Assembly (NCBI RefSeq): GCF_014384895.1
Contig: NZ_JACRSQ010000046.1
Location: forward strand, 1-15,009
Source: Bianquea renquensis
Lineage (GTDB): Bacteria > Bacillota > Clostridia > Lachnospirales > Bianqueaceae
DNA length: 15,009 bases
Direction of reading: 5' to 3'
This document shows, in pieces, positions 14,530 through 15,009 of this stretch (positions are counted from its first letter, which is position 1; every line of letters starts with the position of its first letter). Below the pieces are notes generated by a model that was given only the letters and a program-made list of their open reading frames with translations, was not told the origin of the DNA and did no database searches. Made by a program: the position numbers and the translations under genes.

Positions 14530-14569
14530 CGCCAGTTCCTGATTGACAACAGAAGAAGTATTCTGTTGT
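14530..14569 (+). repeat. Left inverted repeat (recombination site IRL)
   Basis: The inner core 14546-14569 is ACAACAGAA, spacer GAAGTA, TTCTGTTGT: two 9-bp arms in perfect dyad around a 6-bp asymmetric spacer. This is the layout of a tyrosine-recombinase crossover site. The outer block CGCCAGTTCCTGATTG (14530-14545) also recurs inverted on the right, matching at 14 of 16 positions. Confidence 0.88.
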
Positions 14570-14604
14570 AATGGACGTAAAAATACAGACAAATATACAC
14601 GACT

Positions 14605-14633
14605 ACTATAGCGTAATCTGTCATAAAAGTCAA
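14605..14633 (-). promoter_or_regulatory. Promoter inside the invertible segment, now pointing left
   Basis: On the minus strand TTGACT (14633-14628) and TATAGT (14610-14605) are separated by exactly 17 bp. As drawn it would transcribe through the left repeat into the antisense of the recombinase gene. After inversion it would drive the gene starting at 14906. Confidence 0.83.
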
Positions 14634-14652
14634 GATAAAGTTATATTTTAGA

Positions 14653-14713
14653 GCGCGACAAAGAAACCTTTTCATGGAAAGCTGTTGAAAAGGTTTCTTT
14701 GTCGCGCCTTTTT
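14653..14713 (+). terminator. Strong intrinsic terminator inside the invertible segment
   Basis: A perfect 22-bp stem pairs 14653-14674 with 14686-14707 around an 11-nt loop, followed by CCTTTTT. On the plus strand it would stop transcription coming from the recombinase side. On the minus strand the T tract is poor, so termination is mainly rightward in this orientation. Confidence 0.93.
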
Positions 14714-14768
14714 CATACGGGAAGATGGATAGTAACGGCTAGTGCAGTTGTGTCGTTCCCGGCAAATG

Positions 14769-14818
14769 ACAACAGAATACTTCTTCTGTTATCATCTGTT
14801 ACCAATCGTGAACTGGCG
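14769..14818 (-). repeat. Right inverted repeat (recombination site IRR)
   Basis: Read on the minus strand, 14793-14769 matches 14545-14569 at 24 of 25 positions, including 22 perfect in a row and the same 6-bp spacer GAAGTA. The sites are thus head to head, the geometry that gives inversion rather than deletion. Between the core and the outer block (14803-14818) there are 9 extra bases that look like a tandem duplication of the TTCTGTTAT arm. This may be an additional recombinase binding site. Confidence 0.88.
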
Positions 14819-14905
14819 TGCGCCCCGCTTTGTGGATTGCCTTAGAGAGTCCTGATTCCATGCTAATGAGCAGGCGCCATTGTCACTAAGAGGAGGTGGG
14901 AAGCC

Positions 14906-15009
14906 GTGCGTGAAGGAGACGAACTGAATACGCCGAAATCAGAAGAAGTTGAGATGGATTGGTTGATGAAAGAATTCGACGAACTCCACAGGCGCAGTCG
15001 AAATCAAGA
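14906..15009 (+). CDS. Start of an unidentified gene, presumed target of the switch (partial)
   Basis: GTG 14906 follows a strong AGGAGG (14891-14896) by 9 nt, and the frame stays open to the window end (34 full codons visible). The N-terminus is hydrophilic and acidic: MREGDELNTPKSEEVEMDWLMKEF and then DELHRRSRNQ. It has no signal peptide so far and would suit a cytoplasmic regulator or the cytoplasmic head of a membrane protein. No promoter is seen between the right repeat and the RBS, so its expression may depend on inversion of the segment upstream. No family can be named from this fragment. Confidence 0.7.
   Translation, partial: MREGDELNTPKSEEVEMDWLMKEFDELHRRSRNQ

Larger units (their letters stand above)
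14546..14792. other. Invertible segment (phase-variable promoter/terminator switch)
   Basis: Between the two crossover spacers (14555-14560 and 14778-14783) lie about 217 bp without a gene. They hold a promoter directed left (14605-14633) and a strong terminator directed right (14653-14713). In the orientation seen, the promoter fires away from the gene at 14906 while the terminator shields that gene from read-through. Inversion about the midpoint near 14669 would put the start of transcription near 14740, directed right, about 165 bp before the GTG. The parts are seen in the sequence; inversion itself is inferred. Confidence 0.75.

Overview
The window looks like a chromosomal stretch from a moderately GC-rich gut-type Clostridia (Firmicutes). 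The reasons are strong AGGAGG-type ribosome binding sites, consensus sigma-A promoters, often with a TGn extension, a T-box leader in front of a threonyl-tRNA synthetase, and the protein types present. Species cannot be named from the sequence alone.

Layout. 1-2270: a pyrimidine-rich stretch, then a promoter, a threonine T-box leader and thrS, which encodes a short ThrRS without the N-terminal TGS domain. 2403-3176: a sugar-phosphate isomerase/epimerase-type TIM barrel. 3196-4848: a hairpin, then about 1.5 kb of tandem repeats (14 copies of a roughly 107-bp GCCGGC-rich unit), bounded on the right by a partial copy of the hairpin's 3' arm. 4942-7916: a patatin-like phospholipase convergent with an HD-domain phosphohydrolase, then a secreted ComEC-like metallo-beta-lactamase-fold lipoprotein with its usual small DUF3006 partner. 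8107-9412: a two-gene operon for a single-pass membrane protein with a DUF4367-like outer domain and a small secreted beta-rich protein. 9643-10257: a secreted LysM-CAP protein on the minus strand. 10687-10772: tRNA-Ser(CGA) with a perfect promoter and terminator.

Beyond the tRNA the DNA looks accessory. It holds a gene remnant, an AAA+ ATPase with a DUF234/PD-(D/E)XK-like tail behind a 22-bp perfect inverted repeat, an AT-rich VOC-fold gene, an IS-like terminal sequence and a tyrosine recombinase.

The most interesting structure is at 14530-14818. Directly after the tyrosine recombinase gene, two inverted recombination-site-like repeats (9-bp arms around a 6-bp asymmetric spacer) enclose about 220 bp. 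That segment carries a good promoter, now pointing away from the next gene, and a strong terminator facing that gene. The next gene begins at 14906 with a strong RBS and runs off the window. This reads as an invertible promoter/terminator switch, present here in what I infer is the OFF orientation. The tandem repeat array is the second unexplained structure.
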